Positions 7,560 through 16,090 of a DNA stretch of 25,603 nucleotides are shown here, one piece after another. The position numbers were made by a program, and so were the translations under genes. Source of the DNA: an uncultured Eubacterium sp. (lineage in GTDB: Bacteria; Bacillota; Clostridia; Peptostreptococcales; Anaerovoracaceae); the NCBI GenBank assembly GCA_900551775.1, contig URXI01000024.1, forward strand, positions 1-25,603, read 5' to 3'. How positions within the stretch are numbered: position 1 is the stretch's first letter; each line of letters begins with the position of its first letter. Under the pieces are notes generated by a model. It had not been told where the DNA came from. It searched no databases and saw only the letters and a program-made list of their open reading frames with translations.

Positions 7560-8099
7560 ATGAAAAGATATATTGCTTTATTAAGAGGTATCAATATAAG
7601 TGGGAGAAACAAAATTCCTATGGCAGAATTGAAATCAGGTTTTATAGAACATGGCTATATAGATGTTTTTACATATCTCAATAGTGGAAATGTTATTTTT
7701 TCGGCTGTCGAACAAAGTGAATTTGTTCTTGCAGATAAAATCAAAACAATGATACAAGAACGATTTGAATTAGATATTCCAGTCTTTGTTATTACACAAG
7801 AAGAACTGAGGGGTTTATTAAGTGAAGCCCCTGTTTGGTGGGGAACTGAAAACAAAGAAATATATGACAATCTGATTTTTGTCATGCCACCTGCTATCGC
7901 TGAAATAATAGCTGAGAAAATAGGTGAGCCAACAAAAGAACTGGAACAGACATGTATCTGTAAGAATGCTATTTTCTGGTCTTTTGATAGAAAGAATTAT
8001 GCGAAAGCAAATTGGTGGAAACAAACAGCAAGTGCAGGAATTGGCGAAATGATTACAATTAGAACGGCCAGAACTTTGAATAAAATAGTTGGAATGTAG
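7560..8099 (+). CDS. DUF1697 domain-containing protein
   Basis: This 179-residue protein belongs to the DUF1697 family, recognised from the N-terminal block YIALLRGINISGRNKIPMAEL and the segment TYLNSGNVIFSA. It has normal family length and no break. The function is unknown; the fold is thought to be a compact alpha/beta domain. The ATG has TGAGGAAG upstream. It lies 24 bp after the DUF3795 gene and 36 bp before the acetyltransferase gene, so the three may share a transcript. Its AT-rich composition matches its neighbours and contrasts with the more GC-rich ruv genes. Confidence 0.9.
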   Translation: MKRYIALLRGINISGRNKIPMAELKSGFIEHGYIDVFTYLNSGNVIFSAVEQSEFVLADKIKTMIQERFELDIPVFVITQEELRGLLSEAPVWWGTENKEIYDNLIFVMPPAIAEIIAEKIGEPTKELEQTCICKNAIFWSFDRKNYAKANWWKQTASAGIGEMITIRTARTLNKIVGM

Positions 8100-8135
8100 A
8101 TTAGTAACAAATCGGAATTTAGTGAGGTGCTTTGT

Positions 8136-8570
8136 ATGGAAATTAAAAAAATAGATGAAACTCAATTTGATTTTGCCATTGACCTGATTTGGTCAACATT
8201 TCTACGATTTGAAGCTCCCGATTATTCAGAGGAAGGTATTCAGTCATTCAAGGATTTTATAGATAATAAAGAAATACTTAAAACTTTAGAATTTTGGGGA
8301 GCATACGATAATAAAGAATTAAAAGGTGTTATTGCTACAAATGATAACCGAAAACATATTTGTTGTTTCTTCGTTAAAGCCCAGTACCATAGACAAGGTA
8401 TTGGTAGAAAACTTTGGGAATATCTTTGTGAGAATAGTCAAAGCAAAACCATTACGGTTAATTCTTCTCCGTATGCGGTTCCTATCTATCATAAGTTGGG
8501 CTTTTTGGCTTTAGACGTTGAGCAAGTATCTGATGGTATGAGATACACATCTATGAAATATGAGCGTTAA
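8136..8570 (+). CDS. GNAT-family N-acetyltransferase
   Basis: This 144-residue protein is a single-domain GNAT acetyltransferase that would move an acetyl group from acetyl-CoA to an unknown amine. The acetyl-CoA-binding motif is visible as KAQYHRQGIGRKLWEYL (Q/R-x-x-G-x-G), with the preceding beta strand HICCFFV and the terminal PIYHKLGFLALD strand-helix. ATG 8136 is preferred over an upstream GTG at 8127 because GAGGTG (8124-8129) lies just before it. The substrate cannot be told from sequence. It closes the run of small intact genes before a duplicated fragment. Confidence 0.88.
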   Translation: MEIKKIDETQFDFAIDLIWSTFLRFEAPDYSEEGIQSFKDFIDNKEILKTLEFWGAYDNKELKGVIATNDNRKHICCFFVKAQYHRQGIGRKLWEYLCENSQSKTITVNSSPYAVPIYHKLGFLALDVEQVSDGMRYTSMKYER

Positions 8571-8586
8571 ATTCCAGTTTGTCAAG

Positions 8587-8688
8587 ATGACCTGTTCAAA
8601 ATGCGACGGAATTATTTCCATTCACGACAGGGAATGCAGCGAGTGCCAAGAAAAGATGAGTAATGAGCACCGTCAGGATACGCCATGA
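8587..8688 (+). pseudogene. Duplicated DUF3795 C-terminal fragment
   Basis: This stretch reads MTCSKCDGIISIHDRECSEC and then QEKMSNEHRQDTP before a TGA. It repeats, almost base for base over about 80 bp, the end of the DUF3795 gene at about 7441-7520. Only the second zinc ribbon is present, so it is a relic of a duplicated or replaced gene copy. The differences are mostly synonymous, which suggests that it descended from a working gene. The strong ribosome site of the next gene begins just after it. Confidence 0.8.
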
Positions 8689-8713
8689 AGCGAACGATAA
8701 GGAGGGATATATT

Positions 8714-9278
8714 ATGAGCGAAATAATGGAATTTCTTAGCAGAGAAGAATTTCGTAAATGGCTCGGCGAGCATTGTATATCAAATGATGGGATTTGGCTT
8801 TTGTTCGGCAAGTCTGGCGGGCCAAAAACGATAAAAGCAGGAGAAGCCTTGGAAGAAGCTCTATGTTTTGGCTGGATTGACGGACAAATGGAAACGATAG
8901 ATGATAAGACGTATAAGAAGTATTTTTCTCAGCGCAGAAAGAATAGCAAATGGTCAGAGAAGAATAAGGCATTGGTAAAAGCGCTTGAGGAACGGGGGGA
9001 TTATGACTGATTTTGGCAGGAAGAAGATAGATGAAGCCAAGAAAAACGGTCAGTGGGATACTTCAAATCCTCTGGCAATCATTACAGAGGAACAGATTGC
9101 CAGTCTGTCCGCACTGCTGGAAGGGTATGAACCCGCTTATACAAATTTCCAAGCCATGTCTTTGTCCGTAAAGAAAACTTATACACGGGCATACCTCGAT
9201 GCAAAGACAGATGCCGGACGGGGCAAGCGGATCGCCTGGATGGTGGATAGGCTCAATAAAAATCTAAAACCTATGTAA
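8714..9278 (+). pseudogene. YdeI/OmpD-associated family protein, one-base frameshift
   Basis: Two overlapping frames together make one YdeI/OmpD-associated family protein. The first (8714-9010) starts at ATG after a perfect AAGGAGG (8699-8705) and reads EFRKWLGEHCISNDGIWLLF, ALCFGWIDGQ and KKYFSQRRKNSKWSEKNKAL. The second (from 9003) continues MTDFGRKKIDEAKKNGQWD to KRIAWMVDRLNK. The break is at a run of six G (8994-8999). With five G the frame would read LEERG-IMTDFGRK without interruption. All the rest is intact, so this is either a fresh mutation, a slippery tract that can switch, or a sequencing error. Members are implicated in bacteriocin protection or stress in some annotations; the role is unproven. 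Confidence 0.85.
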
Positions 9279-9368
9279 CTGTTATATATGCCTTAATCAG
9301 TAGGGGATAGTTGAAAGAGCCTGCTTGCTAAGATATTTGTAGAAAAGATGATGAATTGGAGGACAGCC

Positions 9369-10424
9369 ATGCCCAAAAAGAAAAAAGAGGAAATAACGAT
9401 ACATAGCTCGGCGGCTGAATATTTGACCTATGTTGCGGCAGTTGGAGATAGCGCAGACAGTATGGAAATGCGTTATGAAGATGAGAATATATGGCTGACA
9501 CAGAAGATGATGGCGCAGCTTTATGATGTGTCGGTTCAGAACGTTGGGCAGCATATAAAGAAAATCTATGAGGATGGTGAATTGACACAGGAGGCAACTA
9601 TAAAGAATTTCTTTATAGTTCAAACTGAAGGCTCAAGACAGGTGAATCGTGAAGTCATCCATTATAATCTCCAGATGATTATTGCAGTTGGCTTCAAGGT
9701 CAACAATGACCGTGCGGTTCGTTTCCGTAAGTGGTCAGGACAAATCGTCAAAGATTACACCATTCAAGGTTGGACGATGGACAAGGAGCGGCTGAAAAAG
9801 GGTCATATGTTCACAGATGAATATTTTGAGCGCCAGCTGCAGAATATCCGTGAAATTCGTCTTTCTGAGCGTAAATTTTATCAAAAAATCACAGATCTCT
9901 ATGCTACAGCCTTTGATTACGATAAGGATGCGAAGACAACGAGGCGGTTTTTCCAAACAGTGCAGAACAAAATGCACTGGGCGGTTCACAGGCATACAGC
10001 AGCAGAGTTGATTGTGGAGCGTGCCGATGCAGAGAAAAAATATATGGGGTTGACTACTTGGGAGGCGGCTCCAGATGGGAAAATTGTCAAGACAGATGTG
10101 TCAATTGCGAAGAACTATCTGAGTGATAAGGAAATGTCCTATATGGAGAGAATTGTAAACTTGTACCTTGATTATGCGGAGCTACAGGCGGAACGACAGA
10201 TTCCTATGAGTATGGAAGACTGGGCAAAACGGCTGGACGGCTTTCTTGAATTTAACGGTAACGAGATACTGACAGATGCAGGTAAGATCAGTGCAGAGCA
10301 GGCAAAACTTCATGCAGAAACTGAGTTTGAAAAGTATCGTATTGTACAAGACCGATTATTCATGTCTGATTATGATAAATTTTTGCTGGAGTTGGAAGAA
10401 CAGGCAAAAAATGAATCCGAATGA
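9369..10424 (+). CDS. RhuM-family protein, copy 1
   Basis: This 351-residue protein belongs to the virulence-RhuM family, named after a gene of the Salmonella SPI-3 island. The molecular function is unknown; the N-terminal half looks like a DNA-binding fold. Typical blocks are YEDENIWLTQKMMAQLYDVS, NREVIHYNLQMIIAVGFKVN, AVRFRKWSGQIVKDY, the central ELIVERADAEKKYMGLTTW and the C-terminal EDWAKRLDGFLEFNG. ATG 9369 is preferred over ATG 9348 because GGAGGA (9358-9363) lies just upstream, and the degenerate copy at 21489 has the same arrangement. It is followed 49 bp later by another RhuM gene of a different branch. Such genes are frequent in mobile and defence-rich regions. Confidence 0.9.
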   Translation: MPKKKKEEITIHSSAAEYLTYVAAVGDSADSMEMRYEDENIWLTQKMMAQLYDVSVQNVGQHIKKIYEDGELTQEATIKNFFIVQTEGSRQVNREVIHYNLQMIIAVGFKVNNDRAVRFRKWSGQIVKDYTIQGWTMDKERLKKGHMFTDEYFERQLQNIREIRLSERKFYQKITDLYATAFDYDKDAKTTRRFFQTVQNKMHWAVHRHTAAELIVERADAEKKYMGLTTWEAAPDGKIVKTDVSIAKNYLSDKEMSYMERIVNLYLDYAELQAERQIPMSMEDWAKRLDGFLEFNGNEILTDAGKISAEQAKLHAETEFEKYRIVQDRLFMSDYDKFLLELEEQAKNESE

Positions 10425-10473
10425 CACGAAACTTATTGTTGCTGTAAAGCGATGAAATTAGGAGGATACCGTA

Positions 10474-11463
10474 GTGGACAGTTATGGAGAAATGCTGATT
10501 TATCAGACTGAAGATGGTTTGACCAAAATAGATGTCAATATGTATGATGAAACAGTGTGGCTTAGTCAAGCTGGAATGACACAACTCTTCCAAACTACTA
10601 AGCAAAATATCAGCTTACATATAAACAACATTTTTAAAGAAGGAGAACTTGAAAAAGATTCAGTTGTCAAGGAATCCTTGACAACTGGTGCCGATGGAAA
10701 AAACTATAAAACGAAATTCTATAATCTTGATGTCATAATCTCTGTAGGATACCGTGTGAAATCACAACGTGGCGTGCAGTTTCGTATCTGGGCGACAAAT
10801 ATCTTGAAAGAATACATCAAAAAAGGTTTTGCGATGGACGATAACCGTCTGAAAGAACTGGGCGGAGGTGGATACTTCAAAGAACTGCTGGAACGGATTC
10901 GTGATATCAGGGCGTCAGAAAAAGTGTTTTATCGTCAGGTGCTGGAAATCTATGCAACAAGCATAGACTATGATCCCAGAGCAGAGGTGTCTATTCAATT
11001 TTTCAAGAGAGTGCAGAATAAAATTCACTATGCCGTTTCGGGAGAAACAGCGGCAGAGGTAATTTATCATCGTGCGGATGCCGAAAAAGACTTCATGGGA
11101 TTGATGTCATTTTCAGGGGAACAGCCGACACTGCGGGAAGCAAAGATTGCAAAGAATTATCTGAATGAAAAAGAACTTCGGGTAATGGGTCAGCTGGTAT
11201 CTGGATATCTTGATTTTGCGGAAAGACAGGCGGAACGGGAAATCACAATGACCATGGAAGATTGGGCAAAGCATCTGGATGGGATTTTGACTTCCACAGG
11301 AGAAAATCTTCTCACCGGAAATGGTACAGTTAGTCATTTGCAGGCCATGAAAAAGGCGCAGACCGAGTATAAAAAGTATAAGGCTAAGACGCTGAGCAGT
11401 GTAGAAAAGGACTATTTGGAGAGCATAAAGATGCTGGAACAAAAAAGGAAACAGGAAAATTAA
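10474..11463 (+). CDS. RhuM-family protein, copy 2 (divergent paralogue)
   Basis: This 329-residue second RhuM-family protein starts with GTG at 10474, supported by AGGAGGAT about 6 bp upstream. Diagnostic blocks include YDETVWLSQAGMTQLFQTTK, NLDVIISVGYRVKSQRGVQF, WATNILKEYIKKGFAMDDNR, AEVIYHRADAEKDFMGLMSF and MTMEDWAKHLDGIL. It is clearly homologous to the upstream copy but strongly diverged, so it is not a recent tandem duplication; the two probably came together by separate transfer. Function is unknown. The end is followed by a relic of the Cys-rich gene and then the AAA ATPase. Confidence 0.9.
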   Translation: MDSYGEMLIYQTEDGLTKIDVNMYDETVWLSQAGMTQLFQTTKQNISLHINNIFKEGELEKDSVVKESLTTGADGKNYKTKFYNLDVIISVGYRVKSQRGVQFRIWATNILKEYIKKGFAMDDNRLKELGGGGYFKELLERIRDIRASEKVFYRQVLEIYATSIDYDPRAEVSIQFFKRVQNKIHYAVSGETAAEVIYHRADAEKDFMGLMSFSGEQPTLREAKIAKNYLNEKELRVMGQLVSGYLDFAERQAEREITMTMEDWAKHLDGILTSTGENLLTGNGTVSHLQAMKKAQTEYKKYKAKTLSSVEKDYLESIKMLEQKRKQEN

Positions 11464-11479
11464 GCTATCTCAAGAAATA

Positions 11480-11575
11480 GCACATGTTTTCCTTCACTGA
11501 GAATACAGAGAAGATGAAAATACGAAGATACGGAAATTGACTCCGGATGAAATACTAAAATATATATTAGAATGA
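11480..11575 (+). pseudogene. Relic of Cys-rich hypothetical protein C-terminus
   Basis: In one frame this reads HVFLH, a TGA, EYREDENTKIRKLTPDEILK and YILE, then a stop. It matches the end of the intact gene at 6619-7056 (PVFITQEYSEYENTQIRKLT, PDEIQKYLSER) with an in-frame stop in place of a Gln codon. Only the last 30 or so codons remain. It shows that the Cys-rich gene once existed in a second, diverged copy next to the RhuM genes. Confidence 0.78.
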
Positions 11576-11737
11576 TAAATTTCAGTTTGCGAAGCTGTAA
11601 CAGAGGAGAAAATGTGGACTGCAAAATTCGGGAACTCCGGAAAAGCGAATATCTGGTTGATTTTTTCTGCATTTGTGGATATAATAATATCAAATTACGA
11701 TTTAGTAAATCAGGATTTGAACTTTAAGGAGGCGATT

Positions 11738-13207
11738 GTGTTGTTCATAGGAAGAGAAACAGAACTCCAATTTTTACAGGAGAAATACGAAGAAAAGAAA
11801 GGACAGCTCATTGTCCTCTATGGCAGAAGACGTGTCGGCAAGACCGAAACGCTCAGAGAGTTTTGTAAGGGCAAGCCGCATATCTTCTTTTCCTGCACCC
11901 AAAGTACGGACAGGGTGCAGCTTGCAAAATTTTCAAAACAAATTTTGCGGGAGGATATTCCCGCAAAGCAGTATATCTCCGAGTTCACAGATTGGGAAAA
12001 AGCTTTTCGATCGATTCTCGACCTGCCATACGGAGAGGAAAAGAAGCTGATTGTGATTGACGAGTTCCCCTATATGTGTAAGGGAAATAAAAGTATCCCT
12101 TCTATTTTGCAGAACCTGTGGGATATGGAATTGAAAGACAACAATGTGATGATCGTTCTGTGCGGCAGTGCTATGAGCTTTATTGAGAAGGAACTGCTTG
12201 CGGAGAAAAATCCGTTGTATGGAAGGGCGACGGGCATTTATAAAATGAATAAGATGGGGTTCTATGACGCTGCCCGATTCTTCCCGAACTACTCGGAAAG
12301 AGATAAGGTACTGGCGTATGCTGTGCTTGGCGGTATCCCGCATTATCTCAACCAGTTCAATCCCGAGCTTTCCGTTGCAGAGAACATCAAGCGGAATATT
12401 CTGACCAAAGGTTCGGTGCTTTACAGCGAAGTAGAGTTCCTGCTTCATCAGGAACTCAGAGAAACACCAGTCTATAACTCGATTATTGAGGCCGTAGCGC
12501 TGGGCAACACAAAGCTGAATGACATCAGCCAGAAATCACTTGTGGAGGATACCTCGAAAACAAGCGTTTATTTGAAAAATCTGATTGAGCTTGGAATTGT
12601 GGAACGTGAATTCTCCGTTGACATAGGCACAAAGGAAAAGGCGAATACCAACCGGGGAACCTATCGTTTGACCGATAATTTTTTCCGTTTTTGGTATGCA
12701 TTTGGCTTTGCAAACCTTTCGCAGCTTGAGGACGGAGACGTGGAAGGTGTTTACGAATATTTGGTAGCTCCTGCCCTGCACGAATTTGCCTCGTTAACGT
12801 TTGAAGATATCTGTAAGGAATTTGTACGGGAATTGCAAAAGAAAAACACCTTGCCGTTCCGTTATGCCAAGATGGGACGGTGGACGGGTAAAACGACCGT
12901 GCGGGACAAAAATGCTGGAAGCGGTCTGCGAGTAGCAGAAACAGAGATAGATCTGCTCGGGATTGGCAGGGGTGCAAAGGAGTATTTGGTGGGCGAATGT
13001 AAATTCAAACACAGCCCGTTTGATTATTCCGAGTATTTGGATACCGCTGCGAAGCTGACACCGCTAAAAGACAAGGCAAAATTCTACTACGCCCTGTTTT
13101 CTGAATCCGGCTTTGATGAAAAGGTTACAGCTGAAGCACAAAGCTCAGGCACGCTCTCACTTTACAACCTTGAAACGATTGTAAACTTTGAAAAGGCATT
13201 TCTATAA
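11738..13207 (+). CDS. AAA-family ATPase with C-terminal DUF234 nuclease-like domain
   Basis: This 489-residue protein has the archaeal-type ATPase (ATPase_2) plus DUF234 architecture. The ATPase domain occupies about 1-230 with Walker A GRRRVGKT (29-36), Walker B KLIVIDEFPYM (D108, E109) and a sensor strand LCGSAMSF. A winged-helix part follows (about 235-320, LNDISQKSLVEDTSKTSVYL). The C-terminal DUF234 domain has a PD-(D/E)XK-like pattern, ETEIDLLGI (D405) and VGECKFKH (E420, K422), suggesting a nuclease or DNA-binding fold. The start is GTG 11738 or TTG 11741; both sit after AAGGAGG (11726-11732), and a longer open frame to 11612 lacks a better site. Its biological role is unknown. It is common in clostridial accessory DNA. 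Confidence 0.88.
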   Translation: MLFIGRETELQFLQEKYEEKKGQLIVLYGRRRVGKTETLREFCKGKPHIFFSCTQSTDRVQLAKFSKQILREDIPAKQYISEFTDWEKAFRSILDLPYGEEKKLIVIDEFPYMCKGNKSIPSILQNLWDMELKDNNVMIVLCGSAMSFIEKELLAEKNPLYGRATGIYKMNKMGFYDAARFFPNYSERDKVLAYAVLGGIPHYLNQFNPELSVAENIKRNILTKGSVLYSEVEFLLHQELRETPVYNSIIEAVALGNTKLNDISQKSLVEDTSKTSVYLKNLIELGIVEREFSVDIGTKEKANTNRGTYRLTDNFFRFWYAFGFANLSQLEDGDVEGVYEYLVAPALHEFASLTFEDICKEFVRELQKKNTLPFRYAKMGRWTGKTTVRDKNAGSGLRVAETEIDLLGIGRGAKEYLVGECKFKHSPFDYSEYLDTAAKLTPLKDKAKFYYALFSESGFDEKVTAEAQSSGTLSLYNLETIVNFEKAFL

Positions 13208-13237
13208 TAGGAGAGCTTTTTCTTGTTGCTTGGAGAA

Positions 13238-13266
13238 TTGAAATTCTTGCTATTTCAGTATATAAT
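13238..13266 (+). promoter_or_regulatory. Strong sigma-A type promoter
   Basis: A TTGAAA -35 element (13238-13243) and a perfect TATAAT -10 element (13261-13266) are separated by exactly 17 bp. This is the best vegetative promoter match in the window. It lies between the AAA ATPase stop (13207) and the unknown gene beginning near 13336, and would drive that gene and the AlkC-type gene behind it. Confidence 0.7.
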
Positions 13267-13335
13267 TTTAAACAGTTAGATAAATTCCAATTTACCGGGG
13301 AGTTGAACAGAAGAAAATTCAGATTGGATGGTACA

Positions 13336-13809
13336 ATGTGGAGAAATTCAGACGAAAATATGCAAGGTTTTATATCGTTACATGATTGCAGAGCTACGGC
13401 TATGGCTATTCATGAGAATGATTTGCTTTTTACCTTTGACGACGGATTTTGGGTTTCTTTCGAGGATGAACGAAATCCATTTAATAATACGGTAAGAACG
13501 GATAAATCAGAAGTACAGATTGTTCATTTTGATGTGCCAGACATCTACATTTTCAAGGAGCTCCGTATTTTCCGGCGATTGGTAAGCACAAAGAGAATAT
13601 GCCTAAGCGTTGAACAATTAATGGCCAATATCAACTGTGGAAAGTGGGAACTGGAATTCATCTACGAATATCACAGCGATAGAGGTGTACTGTATCAATG
13701 CTGGATATGGATGAATCACGCACCTTTCCACATAGAATGTCAAATTGCACTTGATTGTGATAAAACCGTTTATCATTGGAACAATCTGTGTGAAAATAAA
13801 CCTTGGTGA
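13336..13809 (+). CDS. Conserved hypothetical protein, beta-rich
   Basis: This predicted soluble 157-residue protein has many aromatic and acidic residues. Notable segments are FISLHDCRATAM, LLFTFDDGFWVSFEDERNP and WELEFIYEYH. I do not recognise a named family with confidence; the LHDC and DDGFW blocks recall small Bacillota hypothetical proteins of immunity-protein size. ATG 13336 is used here, but a TTG at 13303 with GGGGAG upstream would add 11 residues; the choice is not settled. It lies behind a near-consensus promoter and 34 bp ahead of the AlkC-type gene, so the two are probably co-transcribed. Confidence 0.6.
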   Translation: MWRNSDENMQGFISLHDCRATAMAIHENDLLFTFDDGFWVSFEDERNPFNNTVRTDKSEVQIVHFDVPDIYIFKELRIFRRLVSTKRICLSVEQLMANINCGKWELEFIYEYHSDRGVLYQCWIWMNHAPFHIECQIALDCDKTVYHWNNLCENKPW

Positions 13810-13843
13810 ATCCCTTTTGTTCGGTTAAAAATGGGTGTTAGCG

Positions 13844-14995
13844 ATGGCCTTAAATGAAACTCTAGATAGAACTATAATGAAAATGAAAGATAGATATTAT
13901 AATTACAATACAATTCATGAACTTGCTATGCGCGTAAGCCTCATATATTCAACCTTTCTGGCGGATGATTTTATTACCGACATTATGGACGAAACATGGG
14001 ATACCTTGGAATTGAAAGCCCGCATGCGGCGCATTACAATCAATTTAGGGAAATATCTGCCGCCTGATTACAAACATGCCCTCGGTATTCTGGACAAAAC
14101 TATCGCGGAATATCCTGTTGGAAATGTGGATTCCGGCCTGCTATACTTCCCTGATTTTGTTGAAGTGTATGGTCAAGATGAGTGCCATTGGGATTTATCA
14201 ATGGCTGCGTTGGAACGGTATACCCAGTATTCAACGGCTGAATTTGCCGTAAGGCCATTTATTATAAGGCATGAAGCCAGAATGATGGCACAGATGGCTT
14301 CTTGGACGGACCATGACAACGAGCATGTGCGTCGGCTTGCCAGCGAGGGCTGCCGCCCGGCGTTGCCTTGGGGACAGGCGTTGAACAGTTTCAAAAAAGA
14401 CCCGACGCCAGTTCTACGAATTTTAGATAGGCTGAAAGCTGATCCGTCACTGTACGTCCGCAAAAGCGTGGCAAACAACCTGAACGATATTTCAAAAACA
14501 CACCCCGATTTGATAGTAGGATTTGCGAAGGATTGGTACGGTAAAAACGAGCATACCGATTGGATCATAAAGCATGGATGCAGAACGCTTCTTAAAAAGG
14601 GCAACAGAGATGTATTGGGCATTTTCGGGTTTGCAGATGTCGATAGTGTAGATATTGAGAACTTCTCCTTAGACGCCGCGTCTATTTGCATTGGAGAGGA
14701 TTTGCTCTTTTCCTTTCAGATTGAGGCAAGAAGAGAAACTAAGGTACGCCTGGAATATGGAATTGATTATGTGAAAGCAAACGGCATGCGTTCCCGTAAG
14801 ATATTCAAAATATCCGAGCTTTCGTTAAAGGAACACCAAAAAAAGTCTTATAGCAAAAAACACTCCTTTGCAGAAGTCAGTTCAAGGAAGCATTATCCTG
14901 GCATTCATTCGGTTACGCTGATTGTGAACGGTGTCGAGAAGGGCACATTGAATTTTGAAGTATCTGAGCATAAAAAAACAGTGTTCCATGTATAA
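13844..14995 (+). CDS. AlkC-type DNA alkylation repair protein (HEAT-like repeats)
   Basis: This protein of about 383 residues looks like the AlkC/AlkD superfamily of DNA glycosylases that remove alkylated purines using HEAT-like helical repeats. The diagnostic region is in the middle: NEHVRRLASEGCRPALPWG, then a Lys/Asp-rich repeat with DPTPVLRILDRLKADPSLYV and RKSVANNLNDISKTHPDLIV, and HTDWIIKHGCRTLLKKGN. The C-terminal 110 residues form a beta-rich extra domain (EARRETKVRLEYGIDYVK, HSVTLIVNGVEKGTLNFEV), as in several AlkC proteins. ATG 13844 is chosen; GTG 13835 in the same frame is possible. The role would be repair of alkylation damage, unrelated to its neighbours in any obvious way. Confidence 0.83.
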   Translation: MALNETLDRTIMKMKDRYYNYNTIHELAMRVSLIYSTFLADDFITDIMDETWDTLELKARMRRITINLGKYLPPDYKHALGILDKTIAEYPVGNVDSGLLYFPDFVEVYGQDECHWDLSMAALERYTQYSTAEFAVRPFIIRHEARMMAQMASWTDHDNEHVRRLASEGCRPALPWGQALNSFKKDPTPVLRILDRLKADPSLYVRKSVANNLNDISKTHPDLIVGFAKDWYGKNEHTDWIIKHGCRTLLKKGNRDVLGIFGFADVDSVDIENFSLDAASICIGEDLLFSFQIEARRETKVRLEYGIDYVKANGMRSRKIFKISELSLKEHQKKSYSKKHSFAEVSSRKHYPGIHSVTLIVNGVEKGTLNFEVSEHKKTVFHV

Positions 14996-14997
14996 AT

Positions 14998-15138
14998 GAA
15001 CGCATCCTATGGAGTATGCCGTATTATGAAAAAGAAGGGAAATCCATCTCCTTTTGTGTTTGTAAAAAGCATATTAGTTTTTACGTAGCATTGCCGACAA
15101 AACTGATTGGAAATATTGTAAAATGGTGTTTAAGCTGA
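14998..15138 (+). pseudogene. DUF1801 (YdhG-like) gene remnant
   Basis: Just past the AlkC-type stop, one frame reads ERILWSMPYYEKEGKSISFC, then VCKKHISFYVALPTKLIGNI and VKWCLS before TGA. ERIxWxMPyy followed by KKHxSFY is the DUF1801 core, and LPxxLIxxIVKW is its C-terminal end. The 25 or so residues that normally separate these two blocks are missing, and there is no N-terminus or ribosome site. So this is a 47-codon relic with 5' truncation and an in-frame internal deletion. A weak hairpin AAGCTG/CAGCTT follows at 15132-15149. Confidence 0.68.
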
Positions 15139-15220
15139 TTTGACAGCTTTCAGTCTATCAAAATAAAGATTTATAAACAAGCATCACTCGCGGTAGGAGT
15201 GAGAATGGCAGGTGAGAATC

Positions 15221-16090
15221 ATGCGAATCTTTGCATTTGAACTGAATAATGACATAAAAGGAATTGCCCAGCGCAAGATTTATATAGAGGACTTGATAGC
15301 GAAACTCGACAGACCAGACTTTGTTGTTCTTCCTGAACTTGCGGTTTGCTGTTATATGGCCAGTCAAAAGATTTGGCATTATGCCGATGATTGTGGAAAA
15401 GACACTTCCGCATGGGCAGCAGCACTGGCAGGCAAATATCATACTTACATCGGCGTTGGCTATTTGGATAAGGAAAATGGTGATTATTATAATCGCTATA
15501 TGATCGTGGGTCCAGACGGTCTTTACGGAACTGTTACGAAATCTGAAGGAGAGTCTGCTGTATTTAAACGAGGATGGTTTAATCCTATCATTAAGACACC
15601 TTTTGGCAATGTTGGTGTCGCTATTTGCTACGATGCAAAACGAAAGCACTTCTATGAGAAGGTGAAAAATACAGAATTGTCTTTGATCCTTTTTCCTCAT
15701 GGCTGTCCGGCAAATCCTAAAAAGCCGGATAAAGAACGTAAAAGTAACGATTACTTTTGCAGTAAATATGCCGATGCCTTTGGCGTACCAGTTGTATATG
15801 TCAATAGTAAAGGCAGACTGGAATATATGCCCGGCAAAATGGGGGCTATGATGGCAAGAGCAGGATTTGCCATGAATGGGATGAGCAAAATATATGCTGA
15901 CAGCGCAGTTGCTATTGACGCTGGGATGCCTGAGGCTATGGGCATAGAAGTCAATATTGCTCCCCAGAACTTAAAGAAAGAAATCGATTTCTATGGGAAT
16001 GACTTGGTGAAGGGGAACTACCTATTCCGAAAGTTGATATTAAATCCGGATATTCGAAATGGAATCGAGTTGTACGAAAGAAATCGCTGA
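15221..16090 (+). CDS. Carbon-nitrogen hydrolase (nitrilase superfamily)
   Basis: This 289-residue protein of the nitrilase/amidase superfamily would cleave a non-peptide C-N bond in a small molecule. The Glu-Lys-Cys triad is visible: E39 in FVVLPELAVC, K107 in GTVTKSEGE (K116 is an alternative) and C136 in VGVAICYDAKR. ATG 15221 has AGGTGAG immediately upstream; GTG 15212 in the same frame is less well placed. The substrate is unknown. The C-terminal third (PHGCPANP, KYADAFGVPVVYVNSKG) fits the fold. It follows a relic and a 225-bp gap, so it is probably transcribed separately from the AlkC-type gene. No clear terminator is seen after it. Confidence 0.87.
   Translation: MRIFAFELNNDIKGIAQRKIYIEDLIAKLDRPDFVVLPELAVCCYMASQKIWHYADDCGKDTSAWAAALAGKYHTYIGVGYLDKENGDYYNRYMIVGPDGLYGTVTKSEGESAVFKRGWFNPIIKTPFGNVGVAICYDAKRKHFYEKVKNTELSLILFPHGCPANPKKPDKERKSNDYFCSKYADAFGVPVVYVNSKGRLEYMPGKMGAMMARAGFAMNGMSKIYADSAVAIDAGMPEAMGIEVNIAPQNLKKEIDFYGNDLVKGNYLFRKLILNPDIRNGIELYERNR

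Noticed and set aside
11933..12448. 171-residue minus-strand open frame inside the AAA ATPase gene
   Set aside because: It is opposite a well-supported coding frame, has no ribosome site and no recognisable motif; a shadow frame.
15132..15149. AAGCTG/CAGCTT hairpin as terminator
   Set aside because: A 6-bp stem with no following T run; it overlaps a coding relic and is likely chance.
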